Shown here: positions 7,770-15,053 of the stretch, piece after piece
Numbering within the stretch: position 1 is the stretch's first letter
Layout of the letters: every line of letters begins with the position of its first letter
DNA from: CAYTZN01 sp964442495
GTDB lineage: Bacteria > Pseudomonadota > Gammaproteobacteria > Legionellales > Legionellaceae
DNA length: 15,053 nt
Direction of reading: 5' to 3'
Assembly: GCA_964442495.1 (NCBI GenBank)
Contig: CAYTZN010000029.1
Coordinates: 1-15,053, forward strand
Position numbers and translations under genes: made by a program
Notes under the pieces: model-generated
Database searches by the model: none
The model's input: the letters and a program-made list of their open reading frames with translations, nothing else
Told to the model about the DNA's origin: nothing

Positions 7770-9625
7770 GTATTTTATCGTTTAATGGTGTGAGCCTCAT
7801 ACTGGCCAATAACTGCATATTAGATAATGTGGATTGGCAAATTCAACCTCAAGACCGTATTGCTTTAGTAGGACGAAATGGTGCCGGTAAATCGACACTG
7901 TTAAAACTTTTGCAAGGTGAAATTGTACATGACCGAGGTCATATCCATCAGCAAAACGGGTTACGAATTGCGAGCTTAACGCAGGAAGTTCCCGTGAGCC
8001 AGGATGAGACCGTTTATCATTTTTTGGTCAAGGGATTAGGTGATGTGGGTGAGGTTTTAGCCCATTTTTATGCAGAGTCCAATGGCGGTTGTCTTGATAA
8101 ATTGGCGCGTTACCAACAAAAAATGGATGACTTGCAAGCATGGGATTTGCTGCCCCGAATTGAAACCATGGCAACGCGTTTAGGTTTAGACCCGAATGTG
8201 TCCATGAGCAAATTGTCTGGGGGAATGAAACGGCGCGCTTTATTAGCGGCAGCATTAATCGCCGCGCCTGATTTACTCTTACTGGATGAGCCGACCAACC
8301 ATTTAGATATTACTGCCATTGAATGGCTTGAGTCTTATTTAAAAAATTACTCAGGCAGTATCTTGGTCGTTACCCATGATAGAGAATTCTTAGCCCAAGT
8401 GGCAACGAGTATTCTTGAGATTGATAGAGGGCAACTTCATCGCCATGAGTGTGATTATGAAACGTATTTAGATAGACGCGAAGCTATACGTTTAAGTGAA
8501 CAAAAACACAATGCACTGTTTGATAAACGTTTAAGCGAAGAGGAAGTGTGGTTAAGGACTGGAGTAAAAGCTCGACGCACGCGTAACGAAGGGCGTGTTC
8601 GTGCCCTTGAGGCAATGCGAAACGCACATAAACAACGTCGTTTACAAACAGGCAAAGTAAAAACCCATGTATTGGATGTGTTGCGTTCGGGTAACGTGGT
8701 TATTGAGGCAGAACATATCAATTATACTATTGATAATAAAACACTCATACGTGATTTTTCATTTTTATTAACTCGGGGTGACAAGGTTGGTATTATTGGC
8801 CCTAATGGGTGCGGAAAAACCACGCTGGTGCGTTTGCTGTTGGGTGAGTTAGCGCCAAACTCAGGTACTGTACGGCAAGGGACTTCTTTAGCAGTGGCCT
8901 ATTTTGATCAATTACGTCGCCAATTAGATGAGCAACAAACCGTCATGGCAAACGTTGCGGACGGCGCTGATCACGTCACCATCAATGGCAAACAAAAACA
9001 CGTGGCGAGTTACTTGCGGGAGTTTCTATTTTCGCCAGAACGGTTTAATCAGCCCGTTTCATCCCTTTCGGGCGGTGAGCGTAATCGGTTATTGTTAGCA
9101 AAACTATTGGCAAAACCAGTTAATTTATTAGTGATGGATGAGCCTACAAACGATTTAGACATTGAAACCTTAGAACTATTGGAAACGTTGCTTGTGGATT
9201 ATCCTGGTACTTTACTATTAATAAGCCATGATAGAGCGTTTATTAATCAAGTGGTCACGAGTGTTTTGATTTATGAAGATGACGGGCGGTTTAGTGAGCA
9301 TGTGGGTGGTTATGATGAATATCGCACCTATAAAAAGCAGCAACGTGAAACCGTTGCCGTGCAACCCACAGCACCTCGAGTAAACAGTGTTGTTAAGCTC
9401 AATTTTAATGAACAACGTGAACTTTCTAAACTTCCAAAGCAAATTGAAACGTTAGAGAAAGAAATTGAAGCCTTGCAAAATGAGATGGCAGTCCCTTCTT
9501 TTTACCAGCAAGAAGCGCAAAAAATCAGTGATTTTAACCAGAAGCTTCTTACTAAAGAAACAATGCTTGCAACTTTGTATGAGCGCTGGGAGTTGTTAGA
9601 GGCGAAAAGCGGAGGAGGGGCATGA
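7766..9625 (+). CDS. uup: ABC-F ATPase, Uup type
   Basis: ABC-F proteins are soluble tandem ATPases that act on the ribosome; Uup is also linked to suppression of transposon precise excision and to branched-DNA binding. The GTG start overlaps the ridA stop by 4 nt. In domain 1, Walker A GRNGAGKST is at 36-44, the signature LSGGMKRR at 150-157, Walker B LLLLDEPTNHLD at 170-181, and THDREF at 203-208. In domain 2, GPNGCGKTT is at 345-353, LSGGERNR at 434-441, LLVMDEPTNDLD at 454-465, and SHDRAF at 487-492. The 619-aa length and a C-terminal coiled coil (about 545-612) of the kind found in Uup support this subtype over EttA or YheS. It has no membrane domain and is not a transporter. Confidence 0.92.
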   Translation: MSILSFNGVSLILANNCILDNVDWQIQPQDRIALVGRNGAGKSTLLKLLQGEIVHDRGHIHQQNGLRIASLTQEVPVSQDETVYHFLVKGLGDVGEVLAHFYAESNGGCLDKLARYQQKMDDLQAWDLLPRIETMATRLGLDPNVSMSKLSGGMKRRALLAAALIAAPDLLLLDEPTNHLDITAIEWLESYLKNYSGSILVVTHDREFLAQVATSILEIDRGQLHRHECDYETYLDRREAIRLSEQKHNALFDKRLSEEEVWLRTGVKARRTRNEGRVRALEAMRNAHKQRRLQTGKVKTHVLDVLRSGNVVIEAEHINYTIDNKTLIRDFSFLLTRGDKVGIIGPNGCGKTTLVRLLLGELAPNSGTVRQGTSLAVAYFDQLRRQLDEQQTVMANVADGADHVTINGKQKHVASYLREFLFSPERFNQPVSSLSGGERNRLLLAKLLAKPVNLLVMDEPTNDLDIETLELLETLLVDYPGTLLLISHDRAFINQVVTSVLIYEDDGRFSEHVGGYDEYRTYKKQQRETVAVQPTAPRVNSVVKLNFNEQRELSKLPKQIETLEKEIEALQNEMAVPSFYQQEAQKISDFNQKLLTKETMLATLYERWELLEAKSGGGA

Positions 9626-10038
9626 TTGTAACCTTGGCGCTGGTTGTTTTTTGCTCTTCAATCGTTGCTTTTTTTTCCCAAGAGTTTATCCGAATGTTTA
9701 AAAAACTATTTTCCATTCCTGGTGTTAAATTGTTTTTGCCCTTAGCTATTGCCTCTTTGTTAATTGAAATGCATGAGGAGTTTGGTTTTTGGGTTTTGAC
9801 GTGGGGACAACTTCAACTGCATCGAATCATAAATGCAGTGGCGCGCTTTTTGCCTTTCGATACAGGGTCTGTGTTGTTGGTAAGAATTGTATTTTTATTT
9901 TGTCTCGCAATTTTGCCTGTGTTGGTGTTTCGATTTGGGGTCAAAAAAAAAGGGCGCGCCCAACCGGATGTCGTTTCTTACTGGTCAGGCCTTGTGCTTT
10001 GGATAATTGCGGTAATCCTTCTGACCGTATCAATATAG
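9622..10038 (+). CDS. Small membrane protein coupled to uup, function unknown
   Basis: I do not recognise a named family. The ATG overlaps the uup stop by 4 nt (ATGA), with GGAGG 6 nt upstream inside uup, so translation is very likely coupled. The 138-aa protein is hydrophobic with four predicted membrane segments, roughly 1-19, 35-50, 84-104 and 118-138. A basic loop KKKGR (108-112) after the third segment suggests that this loop is cytoplasmic. The segment between the second and third helices (about 50-82) contains several aromatic residues and an IEMHEEFGFW motif. It is the last gene before the accessory region. Confidence 0.85.
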   Translation: MIVTLALVVFCSSIVAFFSQEFIRMFKKLFSIPGVKLFLPLAIASLLIEMHEEFGFWVLTWGQLQLHRIINAVARFLPFDTGSVLLVRIVFLFCLAILPVLVFRFGVKKKGRAQPDVVSYWSGLVLWIIAVILLTVSI

Positions 10039-10156
10039 TTATTAATCGTTTAAATACTATAGCTTTTTGACCATCAGCTCTACAGGTCCTACGTATCGCG
10101 GATAAGTCGCTGTCATATGGTTTGTTGTTCCTGCGAATTGAAGTATCATCTCATAT

Positions 10157-10192
10157 GTTATGTCTTTCCCGCCTTCGCGGGAAAGACATAAC
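10157..10192. repeat. Perfect 16-bp inverted repeat
   Basis: Arms 10157-10172 and 10177-10192 are exact reverse complements around a 4-nt loop (CTTC). The core of the stem is TCTTTCCCGC / GCGGGAAAGA. There is no T-run on either side, so a terminator role is not supported. A dispersed palindromic element or a recombination or regulatory site is possible. Confidence 0.6.
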
Positions 10193-10208
10193 CAGTAGGT
10201 ATTCTATA

Positions 10209-10255
10209 CCGCAAGTCTTATATCCCTTTACTGAGAGGGGTTTTCAGACTTGCGG
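10209..10255. repeat. Nested inverted repeat next to the 16-bp palindrome
   Basis: The outer arms 10209-10218 (CCGCAAGTCT) and 10246-10255 are a perfect 10-bp match. Inside, 10222-10227 (ATCCCT) can pair with 10236-10241 through six pairs including one G-T. The whole could fold into a long interrupted stem of about 47 nt. It lies 17 nt after the preceding palindrome. Confidence 0.5.
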
Positions 10256-10354
10256 GTAATTGTATGGACGCGGTACGTGGTTTGTTTAAGAAATAATGTC
10301 AACAGACCTTAATCTGTTTTTCAGAACACAAGGTTTATTTAGCCCTATTTGCGC

Positions 10355-10360
10355 TATAAT
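10355..10360 (+). promoter_or_regulatory. -10 element for the LRR gene
   Basis: A perfect TATAAT at 10355-10360 would start transcription near 10367, leaving a leader of about 26 nt before the ATG at 10393. No good TTGACA-like hexamer sits 16-18 nt upstream, so the promoter is either weak or helped by an activator. A single CTTAAT resembling half of a Legionella PmrA box lies about 50 nt upstream, which is not enough to claim regulation. Confidence 0.45.
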
Positions 10361-10392
10361 TACCCAAATAAAAGACAGCTCAGGTGATTGCC

Positions 10393-13300
10393 ATGCCTTT
10401 TGATGCGATTTTACTGAAAAAAATAACAGACAATGATTCTACAGTGACATCCATAGACCTTATGGGTGACCGTATTGGGGATGAGGACGCAAGAGCTCTT
10501 GCCGCGGCTTTGAAAGACAACACGACCGTGACGTCCATGACCCTTGCGGGTAACCTTATTGGAGCTGAGGGCGCAAGGGCTCTTGCCGAGGCCTTGAAAG
10601 TCAATACGACATTGACATCCATGGAGCTTAGGAAAAACCTTATTGGAGCTGACAGCGCAAGGGCTCTCGCCGAGGCCTTAAAAGTCAATACGACATTGAC
10701 ATCCATGGACCTTAGGCATAACCAGATTGACGCTGAGGGCGCAAGGGCTCTTGCCGAGGCCTTGAAAATCAATACGACATTGACATCCATGGACCTTAGG
10801 TATAATCAGATTGACGCTGAGGGCGCAAGGGCTCTTGCCGAGGCCTTGAAAATCAATGCGACATTGACATCCATGGACCTTGATGGTAACCAGATTGGTG
10901 CAGAGGGCGCAAGGGCTCTTGCCGAGGCCTTGAAAGCCAACACGACATTGACATCCATGTGCCTTAGGTATAACCAGATTGACGCTGAGGGCGCAAGGGC
11001 TCTTGCCGAGGCCTTGAAAATCAATACGACATTGACATCCATGGACCTTAGGTATAATCAGATTGACGCTGAGGGCGCAAGGGCTCTTGCCGAGGCCTTG
11101 AAAATCAATGCGACATTGACATCCATGGACCTTGATGGTAACCAGATTGGTGCAGAGGGCGCAAGGGCTCTTGCCGAGGCCTTGAAAGCCAACACGACAT
11201 TGACATCCATGAAGCTTTGGCATAACCAGATTGGTGCAGAGGGCGCAAGGGCTCTTGCCGAGGCCTTGAAAATCAATGCGACATTGACATCCATGGACCT
11301 TGATGGTAACCAGATTGGTGCAGAGGGCGCAAGGGCTCTTGCCGAGGCCTTGAAAGCCAACACGACATTGACATCCATGTGCCTTAGGTATAACCAGATT
11401 GACGCTGAGGGCGCAAGGGCTCTTGCCGAGGCCTTGAAAATCAATGCGACATTGACATCCATGGACCTTGATGGTAACCAGATTGGTGCAGAGGGCGCAA
11501 GGGCTCTTGCCGAGGCCTTGAAAGCCAACACGACATTGACATCCATGAAGCTTTGGCATAACCAGATTGGTGCAGAGGGCGCAAGGGCTCTTGCCGAGGC
11601 CTTGAAAATCAATGCGACATTGACATCCATGGACCTTGATGGTAACCAGATTGGTGCAGAGGGCGCAAGGGCTCTTGCCGAGGCCTTGAAAGCCAACACG
11701 ACATTGACATCCATGAAGCTTTGGCATAACCAGATTGGTGCAGAGGGCGCAAGGGCTCTTGCCGAGGCCTTGAAAATCAATNNNNNNNNNNNNNNNNNNN
11801 NNNNNNNNNNNNNNNNNNNNNNNNNNNNNNNNNNNNNNNNNNNNNNNNNNNNNNNNNNNNNNNNNNNNNNNNNNNNNNNNNAGGGCTCTTGCCGAGGCCT
11901 TGAAAATCAATGCGACATTGACATCCATGGACCTTGGGGGTAACCAGATTGGTGCAGAGGGCGCAAGGGCTCTTGCCGAGGCCTTGAAAATCAATGCGAC
12001 ATTGACATCCATGGACCTTGGGGGTAACCAGATTGGTGCAGAGGGCGCAAGGGCTCTTGCCGAAGCCTTGAAAGCCAACATGACGTTGATATGCATGGCC
12101 CTTGCGGATAACGAGATTGGCAATGAGGGCGCAAAGGCTCTTGCGGATGCATTAAGTGTCAATACAACATTGTTATCCATGAATCTTGCGTGCAACCCGA
12201 TTGGCGTTGAGGGTGCAAAGACTCTTGCTGATGCATTAAAGGGCAACATGGTATTGACATTCTGTGGGTTGCATGGTGATGGTTTCAGTGCAGTAGCCGC
12301 CTATGTCGGACGCAATATAGCTTGCGCGCCCTTGGTAAAATACCTCAACTCATTACGCAGCCCATTAAGTTCCGGATTAGATAAGCCAGTCATTGAGGAT
12401 GATTTGCAGGTTTTGCCTATCGATGAGAGGATGTTAATTTGTTTGTTCGAATCCTCCTCCCCTAGGGTACAAGCACTCGCGAAGCTGGCTTTGGCCCATG
12501 CGTTAAGGCATCTTGCTCTTCACATTGGATTAAAGGATGAAGAGGTTACTGCGAGCCTCGAGATAATTCTTATAAAAATGCTAGAAAAAAAGACGCATCC
12601 CGAGGTAGGGTACCTCTGGGAGTGTTCTCGTTTACTAAGCGGTCTTCGGCACATGGGTGCCTCTCTTGTGGGAGAGACCATGGACATGGCTTTAAGTGAG
12701 GAAATGGAAGCGCGTTCTTATTTGCTGCCTACTTTTGCAGATGCTTCATTACAAAGTATCGCGAACATCGCGCTAGGCCAACTTCTTAGCCTATTGTTCG
12801 CCAGACACCTGAAAAACGCACCTCCAGAGCAACAAATAGCACAGCGTCAATTGGTGTTACACTGCTTAAGAGACCAGCAAAAAGATGAGTTTCTTTCCCC
12901 TTTCGTTTTTGGCGCATTGTGGCGGTTGCAAAATCGAGACAAGAAAGAACGGTTTGATGATATTCGTTCTCTACGAGAGGATGCTCTTCTCTTAAGTTAC
13001 AGTGAAATACATGCTTTTGCGAAGAAAGCATTGGCGTCTTTGGATAAGAGCGATGAGAAAATCACATGTGAAATTGACTTCCTTACCCTTGTAGTGGAGG
13101 AAGAGTCACACCGTCCCGGTTTGGTTAAGTATGTTTCTAAATCACCAGCGTTTACTCGTGAGCTAGGCACAGTACACGGAAAGAAAAACTCCCTGGTGTG
13201 TTTAGAAGACTGCCTTGTGCTGACGGTAACAGATGATCCCCATCTCTTGAGCCCTCTATCAGAAATCCCAATCAGCGCAGAAGACGTAAAGGATCTCTGT

Positions 13301-13510
13301 CAGGTTAGTAAACCCGCCTCACCGTTGATAGATAAGCTGCTCGCTATTATTAGAGCGCAGGTTGCTGCCATCGCTCCAGTTCCACCTAAACCCGAGCCGG
13401 CCCCTTCGTTGTGTAATCCAGGAGTGCAGCACGGGATTTTTGCAACGCCAAACTCAGTAGACATAGTAAAGCAATCTACCCCATCTACTGATGTGAAGAA
13501 GACACCGTAA
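10393..13510 (+). CDS. Giant RNase-inhibitor-type leucine-rich-repeat protein, interrupted by assembly gap
   Basis: The ATG at 10393 is chosen because AGGTGA sits 5 nt upstream; a GTG nine bases earlier overlaps that signal. A 28-residue cap leads into tandem 28-residue LRRs of the RNase-inhibitor/NLR class (pattern LxxMxLxxNxI plus a helix). Fifteen are complete before the N-gap at 11782-11881, and about four more follow, with the last ones diverging. The apparent frame change at the gap is artefactual: 463 codons before and 542 after join in one frame if 54 + 84k bases are missing, giving at least 1,023 aa. The remaining ~400 residues are mostly helical and unrecognised, with a proline-rich segment (APVPPKPEPAPS, coded near 13375-13410) and a polar Ser/Thr tail. 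There is no signal peptide or membrane segment. LRR proteins of this class in Legionellales are often host-directed effectors. That role, and Dot/Icm secretion, are inference. Confidence 0.85.
10477..12286 (+). repeat. Tandem array of 84-bp LRR units
   Basis: Units of exactly 84 bp start at 10477 and repeat in register through unit 16 (11737), which runs into the gap. After the gap, units begin at 11951, 12035, 12119 and 12203. Central units are nearly identical even at synonymous sites, while the first three and last three are more diverged, as expected of an array expanding from its middle. One counted unit has 44 G+C in 84 bp (52%). Sub-types recur in a higher-order pattern: a 168-bp dimer (DLDG unit plus KLWH unit) occurs at 11065-11232, 11401-11568 and 11569-11736. 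Confidence 0.95.
11782..11881. other. Scaffold gap of 100 N inside the LRR array
   Basis: Exactly 100 N, a customary placeholder for unknown length. The left flank ends after the codons for KIN and the right flank resumes at RALAEAL of the same 28-codon unit. The shortest in-register bridge is therefore 54 bp, and any true length must be 54 + 84k. The literal value of 100 breaks both frame and register, so it is not the real size. Confidence 0.97.
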
Positions 13511-13548
13511 GGGTCAGGGTTCCTCGTCCGAAACCCAGCCCCTAATTG
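13511..13548 (+). terminator. Weak candidate terminator after the LRR gene
   Basis: Immediately after the stop, GGGTT (13517-13521) can pair with AACCC (13532-13536). An outer GGG at 13511-13513 can pair with CCC at 13539-13541 across a small internal loop. A T-rich segment containing TTGTTTT follows. The stem is short and interrupted, so the call is tentative. Confidence 0.3.
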
Positions 13549-13650
13549 TTTTACATGCTAATATAAAAAAATATGATCCATTTTTTGTCACGCATATTTT
13601 TGCCCTGCTGAACCATTCAATGTGTGTTTTATATTTTTCAGTGGTAAAGC

Positions 13651-14871
13651 CTATTTACACGGTTCTATGGTTTTCTTTTGAGCGGATGCATGTCGGGCTT
13701 GTAATTCAACATCTATATATCTATCCGTGGTCGCACTTGAACTATGCCCGGCATCATCTCTCACATGTTCACGTGGGCGTATTTTGACATCCTCAGAAAT
13801 ACCTGTGTGCCTAAGCCAATGCACCGTTGCAGAATTTAAGTTATCAGCTTCTTCTATTTGATGAGTGCGGCGTAACTCTATGGCGGCTTCATCAAAGCAA
13901 ATTTGTATTAAGCGGCGGATAGGGGCGGTATCACTCATGGGGCCTGTACCCCTTAATTTAGGAATTAAGGGGGTGTTGTCAGCTTGGGATGGTAACGGTG
14001 TTAACCCTAACGATTGTCGCCATCGAGAAAGGCTATTAAGCATTGCATCGCTCACTGCAATTTGTCGCTCTTTATTGCCCTTGCCTACGGTTGTAAACCA
14101 CCAATGACCATTGCTGTCTTTAGCGAAATCATTCATTGTAGGAATCCATCGGTCGCTTGCGGCTAGCTCAGAAATTCGTAAATACATACCGTATAGCATG
14201 CTTAACATGAAGCGAGTGCGCTCATGCTTCTCAGGGTTTTGCAAAGCCAATGTTTCTGCTGCATTTAGCACGGCGTTCCATTGTATTAAGCTTAAGCGTC
14301 GGATGGGGGTATTTTGCTGTCGTTTTCGTACGAATTTACTTTTTTGGCGAATAAGTGCAACAGGGTTCGACACCAAATACTCTTCTGCAATTAAAAAATT
14401 AAACAACGTGCTTAAAATAGCAAAAATTTCCTGTACAGCGCCTTGAGATAAACTAAATTGTGAGAGGGCGGCTGTATCTCCTTGCTTACGTGATGATTTG
14501 CTGACAGTTACAACAAACGGTCGCCAATTGGGGTTAGGAATGCGTCGTCCTTCTTTTTCTACAAAACGTGGTACCTTTTTTAATGAAATCCACGTTAGGA
14601 GTGGGTTTTGACAAAACCTTACAAAATGCTCAATGTCATCCCGCTTAAGTTCTGTTAAACATTTATTTTTAACGCCCCAGCACCATTGCAGTAAACGCTC
14701 GGCTTCTCGGCGGTAACTGTTAAAGGTTCCTAAACTGCCGTTGTAGCTTTTAAGAAAATTTAAAACATGGGTGAAGTCTTGCTGAAATTGAGGCGCTGGG
14801 AGCACGACATGCTCTTCATTTTTATGCAGATGGTTCATACTGTCGAATAGAGGTAAAAGAGAGAATTTCAT
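13651..14871 (-). CDS. Tyrosine recombinase/integrase
   Basis: This is a site-specific recombinase of the phage-integrase family, which cuts and rejoins DNA at attachment sites through a covalent phosphotyrosine. The 406-aa protein has an N-terminal SAM-like DNA-binding domain (about 30-175) and a catalytic domain (about 190-395). All expected catalytic residues are visible: Arg232 in YLRISEL, Lys264 in GKGNKER, His351 and Arg354 in HWLRH, His376 in GHSSSATTDRY, and nucleophile Tyr385. It therefore looks active. The ATG at 14871 has only a weak ribosome binding site; Met12 is an alternative start. It converges on the LRR gene and its start lies about 150 bp from the 5' end of a tRNA-Pro gene, a classic integration target. 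No excisionase or other phage genes are visible. Confidence 0.93.
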   Translation of the reverse strand: MKFSLLPLFDSMNHLHKNEEHVVLPAPQFQQDFTHVLNFLKSYNGSLGTFNSYRREAERLLQWCWGVKNKCLTELKRDDIEHFVRFCQNPLLTWISLKKVPRFVEKEGRRIPNPNWRPFVVTVSKSSRKQGDTAALSQFSLSQGAVQEIFAILSTLFNFLIAEEYLVSNPVALIRQKSKFVRKRQQNTPIRRLSLIQWNAVLNAAETLALQNPEKHERTRFMLSMLYGMYLRISELAASDRWIPTMNDFAKDSNGHWWFTTVGKGNKERQIAVSDAMLNSLSRWRQSLGLTPLPSQADNTPLIPKLRGTGPMSDTAPIRRLIQICFDEAAIELRRTHQIEEADNLNSATVHWLRHTGISEDVKIRPREHVRDDAGHSSSATTDRYIDVELQARHASAQKKTIEPCK

Positions 14872-14963
14872 GATGATTTCGCGAAATACTGGTGAATTTT
14901 AATCGTAACGTATGTTTAGAAGTGCAGCAATGGGAGATTTTTGCATTTTATCGCGTTTATTAG

Positions 14964-14992
14964 TTGACCTATATAGAAGCTGCGAGTATCAT
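14964..14992 (+). promoter_or_regulatory. Promoter of tRNA-Pro with GC-rich discriminator
   Basis: TTGACC (14964-14969), a 17-nt spacer and TATCAT (14987-14992) precede the tRNA by about 27 nt. The bases after the -10 (TTCGGGTC) are G+C-rich, as in stable-RNA promoters that are inhibited by ppGpp. This offers a link to spoT in the same window, though that regulation is inferred. Confidence 0.65.
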
Positions 14993-15019
14993 TTCGGGTC
15001 TGTCCTTGGGACGGGTTCA

Positions 15020-15053
15020 CGGGGTGTAGCGCAGTCTGGTAGCGCGCCTGCTT
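15020..15053 (+). tRNA. tRNA-Pro, 5' part, cut by the window end
   Basis: The last 34 bases match the 5' half of a bacterial proline tRNA. They comprise the acceptor strand CGGGGTG, with the C at position 1 that typifies bacterial tRNA-Pro; TA at 8-9; a D-arm with GCGC stems around AGTCTGGTA; and the start of the anticodon stem (CCTGC) and loop (TT). The anticodon itself lies beyond the edge, so the isoacceptor (probably TGG) cannot be read. Confidence 0.85.

Larger units (their letters stand above)
10039..10392. other. Palindrome-rich noncoding region before the LRR gene
   Basis: This stretch of about 350 bp marks the change from the housekeeping operon to accessory DNA. It contains two strong inverted repeats (10157-10192 and 10209-10255), a near-consensus -10 element, and the ribosome binding site of the LRR gene. 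I see no ORF of substance, no RNA gene and no tRNA-derived attachment duplicate. No clear intrinsic terminator for the upstream operon is visible; the hairpins lack T-tracts. Confidence 0.55.

Noticed and set aside
10305..10320. CTTAAT element upstream of the LRR gene as a PmrA-type regulator site
   Set aside because: Only one half-site is present and the tandem second half is missing. CTTAAT is too common in AT-rich DNA.
10678..12249. Long open reading frames on the minus strand opposite the LRR array (about 520 and 240 codons)
   Set aside because: An 84-bp unit with no stop in an antisense frame stays open for as long as it is repeated. The translations are merely repeats of the unit read backwards, with no start signals, and they end where the repeats diverge.
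13511..13541. Sequence after the LRR gene resembling a tRNA T-arm, as a possible attachment-site remnant
   Set aside because: The GGTTC-like element does not keep the T-loop sequence or pairing of tRNA-Pro. A weak terminator explains it better.
1..15053. CRISPR array or toxin-antitoxin/defence system
   Set aside because: The only tandem repeats are coding LRR units without unique spacers, and no cas, nuclease-toxin or antitoxin signature was seen.

Overview
The window reads as chromosomal DNA of a gammaproteobacterium of the Legionellales, most likely Legionella or a close relative. This rests on the gene order (pilT, rph, yicC, gmk, rpoZ, spoT, ridA, uup), the moderate G+C content, a large eukaryote-like leucine-rich-repeat (LRR) protein and an unfamiliar small helical protein. 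It is an inference from gene content, not a database match. A run of 100 N at 11782-11881 shows that this is a draft scaffold.

Left part (1-1422): accessory-looking DNA. A gene fragment runs off the left edge on the minus strand behind a perfect-consensus sigma70 promoter. Next comes a minus-strand gene for a 217-residue helical protein of unknown function with its own terminator hairpin, then a noncoding stretch holding three short palindromes.

Centre (1423-10038): conserved housekeeping DNA. pilT (twitching-motility retraction ATPase) converges on rph (RNase PH). rph is divergent from yicC (endoribonuclease), which is followed after 6 nt by gmk (guanylate kinase). Then come rpoZ (RNA polymerase omega), spoT ((p)ppGpp synthetase/hydrolase), ridA (enamine deaminase), an ABC-F ATPase of the Uup type, and a small four-helix membrane protein. 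The run from spoT to the membrane gene is tightly packed: a 3-nt gap, a GTGA overlap and an ATGA overlap. Gmk, omega and SpoT link guanine nucleotide supply, RNA polymerase and the stringent response.

Right part (10039-15053): accessory DNA. A palindrome-rich intergenic stretch precedes one very large LRR gene. Its 84-bp repeats are almost identical at DNA level and are interrupted by the assembly gap. The frame change across the gap is an artefact: repeat periodicity requires a missing length of 54 + 84k bases, and that restores a single reading frame of at least 1,023 codons. The LRR domain is followed by about 400 residues of unrecognised, mostly helical sequence with a proline-rich linker. 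A convergent, catalytically intact tyrosine recombinase follows, and then the 5' part of a tRNA-Pro gene with a good promoter, cut off by the window end. The LRR gene, integrase and tRNA together look like the end of an integrated element or a hotspot.

The most interesting object is the LRR protein. Its helical scaffold is nearly frozen between repeats, while variation falls on exposed positions of the predicted concave beta-strand face. That would suit a modular binding surface evolving by unit duplication and shuffling.
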